This document shows positions 47,587-57,138 of a stretch of 64,000 nucleotides of DNA, piece after piece. The stretch comes from Streptomyces toyocaensis (GTDB lineage: Bacteria > Actinomycetota > Actinomycetes > Streptomycetales > Streptomycetaceae), in NCBI RefSeq assembly GCF_000725125.1, contig NZ_JFCB01000011.1, positions 1 to 64,000 of the forward strand, given 5' to 3'. How positions within the stretch are numbered: position 1 is the first letter of the stretch; each line of letters starts with the position of its first letter. A program made the translations under genes and the position numbers. Under the pieces are notes generated by a model. The model had not been told where the DNA came from. It made no database searches and saw nothing but the letters and a program-made list of their open reading frames with translations.

Positions 47587-48417
47587 ATGTCCCACGAGGC
47601 TCACGAGCCCGAGACCCCGCATCTCGATTTCCAGGGAACGACTCCCTACGAGGACTACGTCAAGGCCGATGTCCTCACCCACCTCCAGCACACCCTCTCC
47701 GACGATCCCGGAGAGATGGTCTTCCTGGTCACCACCCAGGTGATGGAGCTGTGGTTCACCGTCGTCGTCCACGAGTGGGAGACGGCGGCGAAGGCGCTGC
47801 GCGAGGACGACGTCCCGACCGCGGTCGACGCGCTGAAGCGCTCCCGGCGGGAGCTTCAGGTCCTGAACGACTCCTGGAAGCCGCTCATCGGACTCACCCC
47901 GGCGCAGTTCAACTCCTACCGCGGCGCGCTCGGTGAGGGCTCGGGTTTCCAGTCGGCGATGTACCGGCGCATGGAGTTCCTGCTCGGTGACAAGTCCGCG
48001 TCCATGCTGGTCCCGCACCGGGGCGCGCCGCGCGTGCACGCCGAGCTGGAGAAGGCGCTGCACGAACCGAGCCTGTACGACGAGGTGCTGCGCTTCCTCG
48101 CGCGGCGCGGGCACGCGGTCCCCGAGGAGGTGCTGCGGCGCGACGTGTCGCAGCGGTACGAGCCGTCGCCCGAGGTGGAGTCGGTGTGGACGGCCGTGTA
48201 CGCGGGTGACGGGCGGGACGAGGTGGCCCGTCTGGGCGAGGTGCTGACGGACGTCGCCGAGCTGGTGTGGCGCTGGCGCAACGACCACCTGGTCGCCACC
48301 CGCCGCGCGATGGGCGCCAAGACCGGCACGGGCGGCTCCGCCGGGGTGGCCTGGCTGGAGAAGCGGGCGCAGAAGAGCGTGTTCCCCGAGCTGTGGACGG
48401 CGCGGTCCCATGTCTGA
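47587..48417 (+). CDS. kynA: Tryptophan 2,3-dioxygenase
   Basis: 276 residues. PHLDFQGTTPYEDYVKADVL is the family start. Haem and substrate residues are in FLVTTQVMELWFTVVVHEWE, GEGSGFQSAMYRRMEFLLGD, and VWRWRNDHLVATRRAMGAKT (proximal His region). GTGGSAGVAWLEK is the C-terminal signature. It opens the indole ring of tryptophan to N-formylkynurenine. ATG 47587 has AGGAGA. It overlaps the kynureninase start by 8 bp. Confidence 0.96.
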   Translation: MSHEAHEPETPHLDFQGTTPYEDYVKADVLTHLQHTLSDDPGEMVFLVTTQVMELWFTVVVHEWETAAKALREDDVPTAVDALKRSRRELQVLNDSWKPLIGLTPAQFNSYRGALGEGSGFQSAMYRRMEFLLGDKSASMLVPHRGAPRVHAELEKALHEPSLYDEVLRFLARRGHAVPEEVLRRDVSQRYEPSPEVESVWTAVYAGDGRDEVARLGEVLTDVAELVWRWRNDHLVATRRAMGAKTGTGGSAGVAWLEKRAQKSVFPELWTARSHV

Positions 48418-49603
48418 GCTCGCGGCGAAGGCGGAGAAGCTGGACGGGGCCGACGAACTGGCCGCCAAGCGGGACGGGTTCGTGCTGGACGAGGTGGTCT
48501 ACCTCGACGGCAACTCGCTGGGCGCGCTGCCCGCCGCCGTCCCCGGCCGGGTCGAGGACGTGGTGCGCCGGCAGTGGGGCGAGCTGCGGATCCGCTCCTG
48601 GACGGAAGGCGGCTGGTGGACGGCGCCGGAGCGGATCGGCGACCGGATCGCGCCGCTGGTCGGCGCGGCGGCCGGGCAGATCGTGGTCGGCGACTCGACG
48701 AGCGTCAACCTGTTCAAGGCGCTGGTGGGCGCGGTGCGCCTGGCGCGGGCGGCGGATGCCGGCCGGGACGAGATCGTGGTCGACGCGACCACGTTCCCCA
48801 CGGACGGCTACATCGCCGGGTCGGCGGCCCGGATGACCGGCTGCACGCTGCGTCCGGTGACCCCGTCCGAGGTTCCCGCCGCGCTCGGTGACCGCACGGC
48901 CGCCGTGCTGCTCAACCACGTCGACTACCGCACCGGCCGGCTGCACGACCTGCCGTCGCTCACCGCGGCCGTGCACGCGGCGGGCGCGCCGGTCGTCTGG
49001 GACCTGTGCCACAGCGCGGGCGCGCTGCCGGTCGGGCTCGACGAGCACGGCGTGGACCTGGCGGTCGGCTGCACCTACAAGTACCTGAACGGCGGGCCGG
49101 GTTCGCCGGCCTTCCTGTACGTGCGCGCGGATCTGCAGGACCGCTTCGACTCCCCGCTGCCCGGCTGGAACTCCCACGCGGAGCCCTTCGGCATGCGCCC
49201 CGAGTACGAGCCGGCGGCGGGCGCGGTGCGCGGGCGGGTCGGCACCCCGGACATCCTCTCCATGCTCGCCCTGGAGGCGGCGCTGGAGGTCTGGGAGGGT
49301 GTGACGGTCGACGCGGTGAGGACCAAGTCGCTCGCGCTGACGGACTTCTTCCTGGAGTGCGTCGAGGAGTACGTGCCGGCGGGCCGGGTCGCGTGCGTGA
49401 CGCCGCGCGCGCACGCGGAGCGGGGCAGTCAGGTCGCCCTGCGCTGCCCGGACGCGGGTGACGTGATGGGGCGGCTGATCGAGCGGGGCGTGGTCGGCGA
49501 CTTCCGCCACCCCGACGTGCTCCGGTTCGGCTTCACCCCGCTGTACGTCGGCTTCGCGGACGTGGAGCGGGCGGCGCGGGTGCTGGCGGAGGTGCTGGCG
49601 TAG
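48410..49603 (+). CDS. kynU: Kynureninase
   Basis: 397 residues of PLP fold type I. VVYLDGNSLGALP, WGELRIRSWTEGGWW, VVGDSTSVNLFKAL, AVLLNHVDYRTGRLHD, VVWDLCHSAGALPVGLDEHG, PLP-Lys in VGCTYKYLNGGPGSPAFLYV, and DFRHPDVLRFGFTPLYVGF. It hydrolyses kynurenine to anthranilate and alanine. Overlaps kynA by 8 bp, so it is coupled. A terminator-like hairpin follows. Confidence 0.95.
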   Translation: MSELAAKAEKLDGADELAAKRDGFVLDEVVYLDGNSLGALPAAVPGRVEDVVRRQWGELRIRSWTEGGWWTAPERIGDRIAPLVGAAAGQIVVGDSTSVNLFKALVGAVRLARAADAGRDEIVVDATTFPTDGYIAGSAARMTGCTLRPVTPSEVPAALGDRTAAVLLNHVDYRTGRLHDLPSLTAAVHAAGAPVVWDLCHSAGALPVGLDEHGVDLAVGCTYKYLNGGPGSPAFLYVRADLQDRFDSPLPGWNSHAEPFGMRPEYEPAAGAVRGRVGTPDILSMLALEAALEVWEGVTVDAVRTKSLALTDFFLECVEEYVPAGRVACVTPRAHAERGSQVALRCPDAGDVMGRLIERGVVGDFRHPDVLRFGFTPLYVGFADVERAARVLAEVLA

Positions 49604-49606
49604 TCG

Positions 49607-49644
49607 GGGCCGGGGGTGAGGCCGTACGGCGTCGCCCCCGGCCC
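49607..49644 (+). terminator. Terminator after kynureninase
   Basis: gggccggggg (49607-49616) pairs with cccccggccc (49635-49644); the inner region can pair further. Confidence 0.7.
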
Positions 49645-49761
49645 GCTGACCGAGCGTGACATCCCCATGTCGGGGCGCGTGGCCGCCCTGGTACCGTCCC
49701 GGCCGAACGGCCGCGTTCCCGCCGGCCCGTCACCCGCGTGGTAGTGATGAGAGGTTGGAGC

Positions 49762-50625
49762 ATGACGGACGACGCCGCAGCCGCCCGGGCCGCCGCCGAG
49801 GAGGAGTCGGCCCTCTCCCACCCGCCCGTGGATCCCGACGCCACGGTGACGTACGGCGACGACCCGGACCAGCTGATCGACCTCTACGCGCCGCGCGGGG
49901 CGGGCGGTCCCGCGCCCGTCGTCGTGGTCCTGCACGGCGGTGCCTGGCGGGCGCCCTACGACCGGCGCCACGTCAGCCCGTTCGCGGCCTTCCTGGCCGG
50001 CCGGGGCTTCGCGGTGGCCAGCGTCGAGTACCGGCGCGGGGAGCGCGGCGGCGCTGCCGCGGTCGCCGGGCGGTGGCCCGACACCTTCGACGACGTCGCC
50101 GCCGCGCTGGACGCCCTGCCCGCGCTGATCAGGGAGCACCTGCCGGGGGCCGACCCGCGCCGCGTCGTGCTCACCGGCCACTCGGCCGGCGGCCACCTGG
50201 CGCTGTGGGCCGCCGCCCGGCACCTCCTGCCCGCCGACTCCGCCTGGCGCACGGACGGTCCCCCGTCCCTGCGGGGGGTCGTCGCCCTCGCTCCGATCGC
50301 CGACGTCGCGGTCGCCGACAAGCTCGGCGTGTGCGGCGGCGCGGCGCGCCAACTCCTCGGCGGGGACGACCACTTCGCCGCACGCCTGCCGTACGCCGAC
50401 CCCGCGCTGCTGCTGCCCACCGGGATCGCCACCACCCTCGTCCAGGGCCGCACCGACATCGACGTGCCGCAGGCGGTCGCCGAGTCGTACGCGGAGGCGG
50501 CGGCGAAGGCGGGGGAGGTGGTGGGGGTGACGCTGCTGGAGGACGTCGGGCACTTCCCGCTGATCGATCCGGCGGCGGACGCGAGTGCGGTGGTCGCGGA
50601 GGAGATCGCGCAGCTCGCCTGGTGA
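49762..50625 (+). CDS. Alpha/beta hydrolase, candidate arylformamidase (kynurenine formamidase)
   Basis: 287 residues. Oxyanion-hole motif VVVLHGGAWRAPYDRRHVSP, nucleophile elbow GHSAGGHLALWAA, and final His in LLEDVGHFPLIDP. The hormone-sensitive-lipase-type HGGAW is shared with arylformamidases. Since kynA and kynU are just upstream and no other formamidase is seen, it is a good candidate for the missing N-formylkynurenine step. ATG 49762 has GGAG. Confidence 0.7.
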   Translation: MTDDAAAARAAAEEESALSHPPVDPDATVTYGDDPDQLIDLYAPRGAGGPAPVVVVLHGGAWRAPYDRRHVSPFAAFLAGRGFAVASVEYRRGERGGAAAVAGRWPDTFDDVAAALDALPALIREHLPGADPRRVVLTGHSAGGHLALWAAARHLLPADSAWRTDGPPSLRGVVALAPIADVAVADKLGVCGGAARQLLGGDDHFAARLPYADPALLLPTGIATTLVQGRTDIDVPQAVAESYAEAAAKAGEVVGVTLLEDVGHFPLIDPAADASAVVAEEIAQLAW

Positions 50626-50777
50626 GCCCATTCCCGGGCCGCTCCCGGTCATACCCCTAGTACCTCGGAGCTACCTCACAGGTGAGTCCCCTGGTGGGAC
50701 GCGGGTTACGTGCGTGGATCCGTAACTTCCCTTCCCGGTGGGCCCGATGGCCGGGCCGAGGGGGAGGTACGACCACG

Positions 50778-51839
50778 ATGGGGCGGCGGCGCGAGGGTGT
50801 ACCGGACGGGTCGTGGGGGTACCTCCCAGGCCTTTCGGGCACTGGGGGAGGCACGACTGCCCGCGGGAGCGGGAGGGGGAGCGGGAGCGGTCGCCGTGGG
50901 CGGTGGCGGCGGGGTGGGCTGGCGGTGCTGGTCGCCGCGGCGGTTGCCGTGCCGCTCGCCGGGGCGGGGCGGGCACGGGTGCCCGCGCCGGTGCCCGCCG
51001 TCGTCGCGCCGCCCGTCGCGGCGAACCTCGACGCGGTGTACGCGGCCCACCGGGCAGGGGCCCGGGAGGCGGCCCGGATGGCCGGGGACCACGGCGACCT
51101 GAAGCGGGCCGCGGTCGACCGCGCGCTGGCCGGGAGGCAGTTGCTGCACTTCGACGGGCGCGGGCCCGGACGGGTCACCGAGGTGCTCGGTGACCTCGCG
51201 CGCGCCGGCCGGGTCGCCGTCCTCGTCCCCGGCTCCGACACCGGCCTCGACACCTACGCCCGGTTCCGCGCCGCCGCCCTCGCCCTGCACGAGCGGCTCG
51301 CCGACGAGACCCCGGACGGTACGCGCACGGCGGTCGTGGCCTGGCTCGGCTACGAGACACCCGGCACCCTCGGCACCGCCGTCGCCACCACCGGACGCGC
51401 GGAGGAGGCCGCACCCGGACTCCGCGCGCTGGTCCGCGACGTGCGCGCCGTCGCCGGGCAGCGGGCCCGGGTCTCGTTGCTCTGTCATTCCTACGGTTCC
51501 GTCGTCTGCGCCGAAGCCGCCGACGGCCTCGACGTCGACGACATCGCCCTCCTCGGCAGCCCCGGCACCGGCGCCGACACCGCGGCCGACCTGCGCACGC
51601 GGGCCAGAGTCTGGGCCGCCCGGGGCACCGACGACTGGGTGGAGAACGTCCCCCACCTCAGCGTCGGGCTCCTCGGCACCACCGTCGGCTTCGGCACCGA
51701 CCCCCTGTCCCCGGCCTTCGGCGCCCGCGTCTTCACGGCCGGCGACGGCGGTCACAGCGACTACTTCGCCCCCGGTTCCGTCTCCCTGGCCAACCTCACC
51801 CGGATCGTCCTGGGCGACACCCGGGCGGTGACCTCATGA
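50778..51839 (+). CDS. Exported DUF1023 alpha/beta hydrolase
   Basis: 353 residues. A basic N-region with RRGRWRRGGLAVLVAAAVAV gives a signal or anchor. DUF1023 follows: VAVLVPGSDTGLDTYARFRA, nucleophile elbow LLCHSYGSVVCAEAA, DIALLGSPGTGADTAADLRT, and catalytic His in DGGHSDYFAPGS. ATG 50778 is chosen; the upstream extension to GTG 50682 contains a rare TTA codon and poor codon choice. Its stop overlaps the acyltransferase ATG (ATGA). Confidence 0.8.
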   Translation: MGRRREGVPDGSWGYLPGLSGTGGGTTARGSGRGSGSGRRGRWRRGGLAVLVAAAVAVPLAGAGRARVPAPVPAVVAPPVAANLDAVYAAHRAGAREAARMAGDHGDLKRAAVDRALAGRQLLHFDGRGPGRVTEVLGDLARAGRVAVLVPGSDTGLDTYARFRAAALALHERLADETPDGTRTAVVAWLGYETPGTLGTAVATTGRAEEAAPGLRALVRDVRAVAGQRARVSLLCHSYGSVVCAEAADGLDVDDIALLGSPGTGADTAADLRTRARVWAARGTDDWVENVPHLSVGLLGTTVGFGTDPLSPAFGARVFTAGDGGHSDYFAPGSVSLANLTRIVLGDTRAVTS

Positions 51840-53023
51840 GTCACCTCACCAGCGCGATACGCCACGCTGTCGCGCGCGTCGACGCGGCCACCCCGCTCCA
51901 CCGCGACCGCGCCGTGGACGCCCTGCGCGCCCTCGCCGTCCTCGGTGTCGTGCTCGGCCACTGGCTCGTCACCGCGCTCGTCTCCGACGGCCGCACCCTG
52001 CACACCGCCGGCCCGCTCCAGCACATGCCGTGGCTGGCCCCCGTCTCCTGGGCGTTCCAGACCCTCGCCGTGTTCTTCCTGGTCGGCGGTCATGTCGCCA
52101 CCCGCGGGTACGCCTCGGCGCGTGCCCGTGGCGTCCCGTACCACCGCTGGCTGCGCGACCGGCTGGCCCGGCTGTTCAAGCCGGTCGCCGCCCTCCTCAC
52201 CCTGTGGACGGTCGTCACGGCCGTGCTGCTGCTCTCCGGCGCCGAGTACGCGACCGTCCGCACCCTGGCGAAACTCGCCCTGTCCCCGCTCTGGTTCCTG
52301 TTGGTCTTCGCCGCCCTCACCGCCGCGACGCCGCTCCTGACCCGATTGCATCCGCTGTGGCCGCTCGCCGTCGTGCTCCACGTCGACCTGCTGCGCTTCG
52401 GCCTCGGCGCCCCCGACTCGCTCGGCTGGCTGAACCTGGCGGCGGGCTGGCTGGTGCCGTACACCCTGGGCGCCGCCTGGACCCGGGGCGAACTCGAAGG
52501 CCGCAGGTCCGGCCGGCTCCTCCTGGTCGCCGGTGCGGCGGCCACGGCCGCGCTCGTCGCCTTCGCCGGCTACCCGGCGTCGATGGTCGGCGTCCCGGGC
52601 GCCGGGGTGTCCAACCTCAACCCGCCGACGCTCGCCGCCGTGACCTTCGGCCTCGCCCAGTGCGGGCTGGCGCTGCTACTGCGGGAGCGGCTGCGCGCCG
52701 CGATGCGCCGGCCCGTCGCGTGGGCGGCGGTCGCGCTGGTCAACCTCTTTGCGATGACGGTCTTCCTGTGGCACCAGACGGCCCTCATGGCGACCACCGC
52801 CACCGCCCTGCCCGCCGGGCGCCTGCCCGGTCTGCACACCGTCCCCGACGGCCTCGGCTGGGTCGCCGCCCGGCTGCTCTGGCTGCCCGTGTTCGTCCTG
52901 GCCCTCGCGGTCTGCGTGTCCGCGTTCCGTTCCTGGGAGCGGGGCGGGGGAGGACGGCGGCGCGGACGGTCCCAAGTGGTCCGCACCCACCGGCCGACGA
53001 CGCAGGACGTGCGTCATGTCTAG
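51836..53023 (+). CDS. Acyltransferase 3 family membrane protein
   Basis: 395 residues with about ten TM helices. DRAVDALRALAVLGVVLGHW carries the family RxxDxLRAxA start and the catalytic-type His. AVFFLVGGHVATRGYASARA and HRWLRDRLARLFKPV follow. Such proteins O-acetylate surface polymers or natural products. Translationally coupled to the DUF1023 hydrolase, which may act on the same ester-containing product. The end overlaps the next promoter. Confidence 0.85.
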   Translation: MSHLTSAIRHAVARVDAATPLHRDRAVDALRALAVLGVVLGHWLVTALVSDGRTLHTAGPLQHMPWLAPVSWAFQTLAVFFLVGGHVATRGYASARARGVPYHRWLRDRLARLFKPVAALLTLWTVVTAVLLLSGAEYATVRTLAKLALSPLWFLLVFAALTAATPLLTRLHPLWPLAVVLHVDLLRFGLGAPDSLGWLNLAAGWLVPYTLGAAWTRGELEGRRSGRLLLVAGAAATAALVAFAGYPASMVGVPGAGVSNLNPPTLAAVTFGLAQCGLALLLRERLRAAMRRPVAWAAVALVNLFAMTVFLWHQTALMATTATALPAGRLPGLHTVPDGLGWVAARLLWLPVFVLALAVCVSAFRSWERGGGGRRRGRSQVVRTHRPTTQDVRHV

Positions 53024-53033
53024 GCTGAACGGT

Positions 53034-54335
53034 GTGACGAACACGGGGGCGGGGCTCGTCCGGCGGTGGCTGGGCGTGCTGCGGGACGACCTGGTGACGG
53101 CGCGAGCGGACCCGCTGCCGCCGTCCCTCTGGGTGCGCTGGCTGCCGCACGGAGTGGTGTGCCTGGCGGCGTTCGGGGTTCTGCTGGGCGACATGGCCCA
53201 GCTGACGGACGACGACCGCGTCGTAGGGGGGCTCGCGCCGGTACTGGCGTCCGCGCAGGGCGGTGCGATGGTCCTCGCGCTGTGGCGGCCCATCGCGGCG
53301 TGGTGGGTGTCGCTGACGGCCGCGGTGACCGGCGCGGTCGCGCTGCACAGCAGGTTGGGCCTCGACGGGCCCTCCTTCACCTGGCCCTGGACGTCCGCCG
53401 GGATCATCGCTCACCTGTTCGTCCTCCTGCTGCTGGCACTCCGGGTGCGCAGCCGTGTGGCGGTCGAGGCGCTGGCCCTGACGAGCCTGGCCACCTATCT
53501 CGTGCAAGGAGTGTGGGGCGGGGCGAACTACACGCCCACCGGCCAGGTCCTCGTGCCCCTGGCCGCGGTCGTCGTCCTCGTCGGCACCGCCCTGCGCGGC
53601 CGTCGCGAGGCCCGCGCGGAGCTGGTGCAGCAGACGACGCTCACCGCCGAGGAACGCGCCCGCCGCACCCTCCTGGAGGAACGCAGCCGTATCGCAAGGG
53701 AGTTGCACGACGTGGTGGCCCACCACATGTCGGTGATCTCCATCCAGGCCCAGGTCGCCCCGCACCTCGTGCCGGACCCGACGGACGAACTCAAGGAGAA
53801 CCTCGCCGGCATCCGCCAGAACGCCGTCGAGGCGCTCACCGAACTGCGCCGCGTCCTCGACGTGCTCCGCTCGGAACACCCCGCCCCCGGCGAGCGCTCG
53901 GACGCCCCGCAGCCCACCCTCGACCGGCTGGAGGCGCTGGTGGAGAACACCCGCGCGGCCGGACTGACCGTCACCACCGAGATCACCGGCGAACGGCGGC
54001 CGCTGCCGCCCGGCGTGGAGCTGTCGGCGTACCGGATCGTGCAGGAGGCGCTGAGCAACGTCCTGCGGCACGCGCCCGGCGCGACCGCTCACGTCGCCCT
54101 GGCCTACGATCCGCGAGGGCTCCGGGTGGAGGTCGTCAACACCGGTCCGGCCCGCGAGGCACCGCCGTCCTCCGGCGCCGGGCACGGGCTGCTCGGCATG
54201 CGGGAACGGGCGGTGATGCTGGGGGGCAGGCTGACGGCCGGCCGCTGGTCGGGCCGGGGCTACAAGGTCGACGCCTACCTGCCGGTCTCCGCCACGCCCG
54301 CTTCAGAACCCCTCCCTCAGGACGGCACCGCATGA
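53034..54335 (+). CDS. Sensor histidine kinase 1, DesK/NarX type
   Basis: 433 residues. Four or five TM helices in the first 190 residues, then HisKA_3 with RSRIARELHDVVAHHMSVIS (phospho-acceptor His in ELHDV) and a HATPase with VELSAYRIVQEALSNVLRHA (N-box) and GAGHGLLGMRERAVMLGG (G2). GTG 53034 is taken as the start because TAGGCT (53021-53026) lies seven bases upstream, a leaderless layout inside the end of the acyltransferase. ATG 53016 is in frame but lies upstream of that box. ATGA overlap with its regulator. Confidence 0.88.
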   Translation: MTNTGAGLVRRWLGVLRDDLVTARADPLPPSLWVRWLPHGVVCLAAFGVLLGDMAQLTDDDRVVGGLAPVLASAQGGAMVLALWRPIAAWWVSLTAAVTGAVALHSRLGLDGPSFTWPWTSAGIIAHLFVLLLLALRVRSRVAVEALALTSLATYLVQGVWGGANYTPTGQVLVPLAAVVVLVGTALRGRREARAELVQQTTLTAEERARRTLLEERSRIARELHDVVAHHMSVISIQAQVAPHLVPDPTDELKENLAGIRQNAVEALTELRRVLDVLRSEHPAPGERSDAPQPTLDRLEALVENTRAAGLTVTTEITGERRPLPPGVELSAYRIVQEALSNVLRHAPGATAHVALAYDPRGLRVEVVNTGPAREAPPSSGAGHGLLGMRERAVMLGGRLTAGRWSGRGYKVDAYLPVSATPASEPLPQDGTA

Positions 54336-54997
54336 TCCGCGTACTGATCGCCGACGACCAGCAGATGGTCCGGCAGGGCTTCACCGTGCTGCTGAACACG
54401 CAGCCCGACATCGAGGTCGTCGGCCAGGCGGTGAACGGGGTGGACGCGGTCGCGCAGGTCGCCGAACTCGCCCCGGACGTCGTCCTGATGGACATCCGCA
54501 TGCCCGAACTCGGCGGCATCGAGGCCACCGCCCGGATCACCACCGCCGCCCCGGACGTCAGGGTGCTCGTCCTGACCACCTTCGACCTCGACGAGTACGT
54601 GTACGAGGCGCTGCGCGCCGGGGCGTCCGGCTTCCTGCTGAAGGACGCCTCCGCCGACCAACTCGCCGAAGCCGTGCGAGTGGTGGCGGCCGGCGACGCG
54701 CTGCTCGCGCCGGGTGTCACGCGCCGCCTGATCGCCGAGTTCTCCCGGCTGGACCCCCGGCCCCGCAGCACCCGGCCCGGACAACGCGTCGGCGAGCTGA
54801 CCGAACGCGAGACGGAGGTACTCGCGCTGATCGCGCAGGGCCTGTCGAACGCGGAGATAGCCGTACGGCTGGTGGTGGCCGAGCAGACCGTGAAGACGCA
54901 TGTCGGCCGCATCCTGGTGAAACTGGGTCTGCGGGACCGCACGCAGGCCGCGGTGTTCGCCTACGAGTCGGGGCTGGTGCGCCCCTCCGGGTACTGA
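54332..54997 (+). CDS. Response regulator 1, NarL/LuxR family
   Basis: 221 residues. Receiver: IRVLIADDQQMVRQGF with acidic pocket, phospho-acceptor in VVLMDIRMPELGG, VLTTFDLDEYVYEALRAGAS, Lys in FLLKDAS. LuxR HTH: LTERETEVLALIAQGLSNAE, QTVKTHVGRILVKLGLRDR. Coupled with kinase 1 by an ATGA overlap. Confidence 0.95.
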   Translation: MIRVLIADDQQMVRQGFTVLLNTQPDIEVVGQAVNGVDAVAQVAELAPDVVLMDIRMPELGGIEATARITTAAPDVRVLVLTTFDLDEYVYEALRAGASGFLLKDASADQLAEAVRVVAAGDALLAPGVTRRLIAEFSRLDPRPRSTRPGQRVGELTERETEVLALIAQGLSNAEIAVRLVVAEQTVKTHVGRILVKLGLRDRTQAAVFAYESGLVRPSGY

Positions 54998-55098
54998 GGG
55001 GAGACCCGGATCCGGCCTGCGTAGTACCTGAGAGGGACGCCCCGGAACCCGTCTCAGCGGGGACGACCGCGGCCACCCGGTCGGCCTACGGTGTGGAC

Positions 55099-56436
55099 GT
55101 GACCGAGACGACTCACCAGCAGCACGGAGCCGGGGCCCGCAGCCCGGAGTACCGGCTGGCCCAGAATGCCTTGCGGGGACTGCGCCAGGACCTGTTCCAG
55201 GACCCCTTCGCCTACCACCCGCTGCCGCCCCGGAACACGGACGGCCCGTTCGTCCGCAGGCTGCCCGGCAGGGTGCGGACGGCCGCGCAGCACCTCCCGC
55301 ACGCGGTGGTGGGTGCGGTCGCGCTGCTCGCTCTGGCCGTCGGTGCGCTGTCGGGCGGCCTGCCCGGCGGTGACGTACCGGCCCTGCTGAGCGGGGTGCT
55401 GTGCGCGCTCCCCGTGCTCGCCACACTCGTCCGGCCGGTCGGCGCCTTCTGGCTGTCGCTCGCCGCGACCCCGGTGGTGGCGATTCTCTACGGCAACGGC
55501 TTGGAGTGGCCGTGGATGCCCGGCGCGTTCATCTCCCACCTGACGGTGCTGGTCGTCGTGGCGCTGCGCACCCGGCCCCGCACCGCCGCCTGGATGTGGG
55601 TCCTGACCGCCGGGTACGCCTTCCTCTCGGACGTCTTCTTCGGCGGGTCGTACTACTACGCGAACAGCGGCCCCATGATGGTGACGTCCGCCTTCGCCCT
55701 GCTCCTGGTCTCCCTCTGGCACGTCCGGCACACCGCCCGGCAGGAGGTGACCGCCCAGAAGACGGTGACCGCGCAGGAACGGTCCCGGCGGACACTGCTG
55801 GAGGAGCGCACCACCATCGCCCGCGAACTGCACGATGTGGTCGCCCACCACATGTCGGTGGTCGCCATCCAGGCCGAGGCCGCGCCGTACCGGGTGGAGA
55901 ACCCGCCGCCGGAACTGGAGCGCGCCTTCGCCACCATCCGGGAGAACGCGGTGGCCGCCCTCACCGAGCTGCGCCGCATCCTCGGCGTGGTCCGCGCAGA
56001 GGACTACGAGGCCCCGGACGCCCCGCAGCCCACCCTCGCCGACCTGGACGCCCTGCTCGTCAACGTGCGCGACGCGGGCCTGGAGGTGGAGAAGGTGGTG
56101 ACCGGCGCGGTGCGGGAGCTGCCGCAGGGCGTGGAACTGTCGGCGTACCGGATCGTGCAGGAGGCGCTGAGCAACAGCCTGCGGCACGCGCCCGGCGCGG
56201 GCGCCCGCGTCGAGATCGGGTACGTTCTGGGCGGCCTCGGCGTGCGCGTCGTCAACGCTCCGGCGCCCCGGCCGAGCCTCGTGAAGCCCTCGCCCGGTGC
56301 CGGCCACGGCATCACGGGCATGCGGGAGCGGGTCTCCATGCTGGACGGCGAGATGACGGCAGGACCCACCGACGACGGCGGCTACGAGGTCGCCGTGTTC
56401 CTGCCGGTCGCCACGGTGATCGAGGGTGACGCATGA
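55099..56436 (+). CDS. Sensor histidine kinase 2, DesK/NarX type
   Basis: 445 residues. It has a long cytoplasmic head (about 1-65), about five TM helices, HisKA_3 with RTTIARELHDVVAHHMSVVA, and HATPase with VELSAYRIVQEALSNSLRHA and GAGHGITGMRERVSMLDG. Closely related to kinase 1, so the pair arose by tandem duplication. GTG 55099 is preferred with TACGGT (55087-55092) just upstream; GTG 55093 is the longer option. Confidence 0.87.
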   Translation: MTETTHQQHGAGARSPEYRLAQNALRGLRQDLFQDPFAYHPLPPRNTDGPFVRRLPGRVRTAAQHLPHAVVGAVALLALAVGALSGGLPGGDVPALLSGVLCALPVLATLVRPVGAFWLSLAATPVVAILYGNGLEWPWMPGAFISHLTVLVVVALRTRPRTAAWMWVLTAGYAFLSDVFFGGSYYYANSGPMMVTSAFALLLVSLWHVRHTARQEVTAQKTVTAQERSRRTLLEERTTIARELHDVVAHHMSVVAIQAEAAPYRVENPPPELERAFATIRENAVAALTELRRILGVVRAEDYEAPDAPQPTLADLDALLVNVRDAGLEVEKVVTGAVRELPQGVELSAYRIVQEALSNSLRHAPGAGARVEIGYVLGGLGVRVVNAPAPRPSLVKPSPGAGHGITGMRERVSMLDGEMTAGPTDDGGYEVAVFLPVATVIEGDA

Positions 56437-57098
56437 CCATTCGCGTCCTGATCGCGGACGACCAGATGATGGTGCGCGAGGGCTTCTCGGTGCTGCTGGG
56501 CGCGATGCCGGACATCGAGGTGGCCGGCGAGGCCGTCAACGGCCGGGAGGCGGTCGAGCGGGTCCGCGAACTCGCCCCCGACGTCGTCCTCATGGACATC
56601 CGCATGCCCGAGCTGAACGGCATCGAGGCGACGCGGGAGATCGTTGCCGCCGACGGAGCGGCGAAGGTGCTGGTGCTGACCACGTTCGACCTCGACGAGT
56701 ACGTGTACCAGGCGCTGCGCGCGGGTGCCTCCGGCTTCCTGCTGAAGGACGCCTCGGCCCGTCAGCTCGCCGACGGGGTGCGGGTCGTCGCGGCCGGGGA
56801 GGCACTGCTCGCCCCGACGGTCACCAGGCGCCTGATCACCGAGTTCTCCAAGCTGTCCGAGGCGCCGCGGCTGATGCCGTCCGCGCAGGCGGCGTACGGC
56901 GACCTGACCGAGCGGGAGACGGAGGTGCTGGTACTGATCGCGCAGGGCCTGTCGAACGCGGAGATCGCCGGGCGGCTGATGGTCGCCGAGTCGACGATCA
57001 AGACGCACGTCAGCCGGATCCTGGTGAAACTGGGCCTGCGGGACCGCACCCAGGCGGCGGTGTTCGCGTACGAGGCGCGGCTGGTGACGCCGGGCTGA
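56433..57098 (+). CDS. Response regulator 2, NarL/LuxR family
   Basis: 221 residues, the same length as regulator 1. IRVLIADDQMMVREGFSVLL, VVLMDIRMPELNGIEATREI, VLTTFDLDEYVYQALRAGAS, FLLKDASARQ, LTERETEVLVLIAQGLSNAE, STIKTHVSRILVKLGLRDR. Overlaps kinase 2 (ATGA). The near-identity of regulator 1 and 2 in the receiver surface raises possible cross-talk. Confidence 0.95.
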   Translation: MTIRVLIADDQMMVREGFSVLLGAMPDIEVAGEAVNGREAVERVRELAPDVVLMDIRMPELNGIEATREIVAADGAAKVLVLTTFDLDEYVYQALRAGASGFLLKDASARQLADGVRVVAAGEALLAPTVTRRLITEFSKLSEAPRLMPSAQAAYGDLTERETEVLVLIAQGLSNAEIAGRLMVAESTIKTHVSRILVKLGLRDRTQAAVFAYEARLVTPG

Positions 57099-57138
57099 CC
57101 CCCTGGTCAGGGGCCGGTTTCCGGGCTACCGTCCGTCC

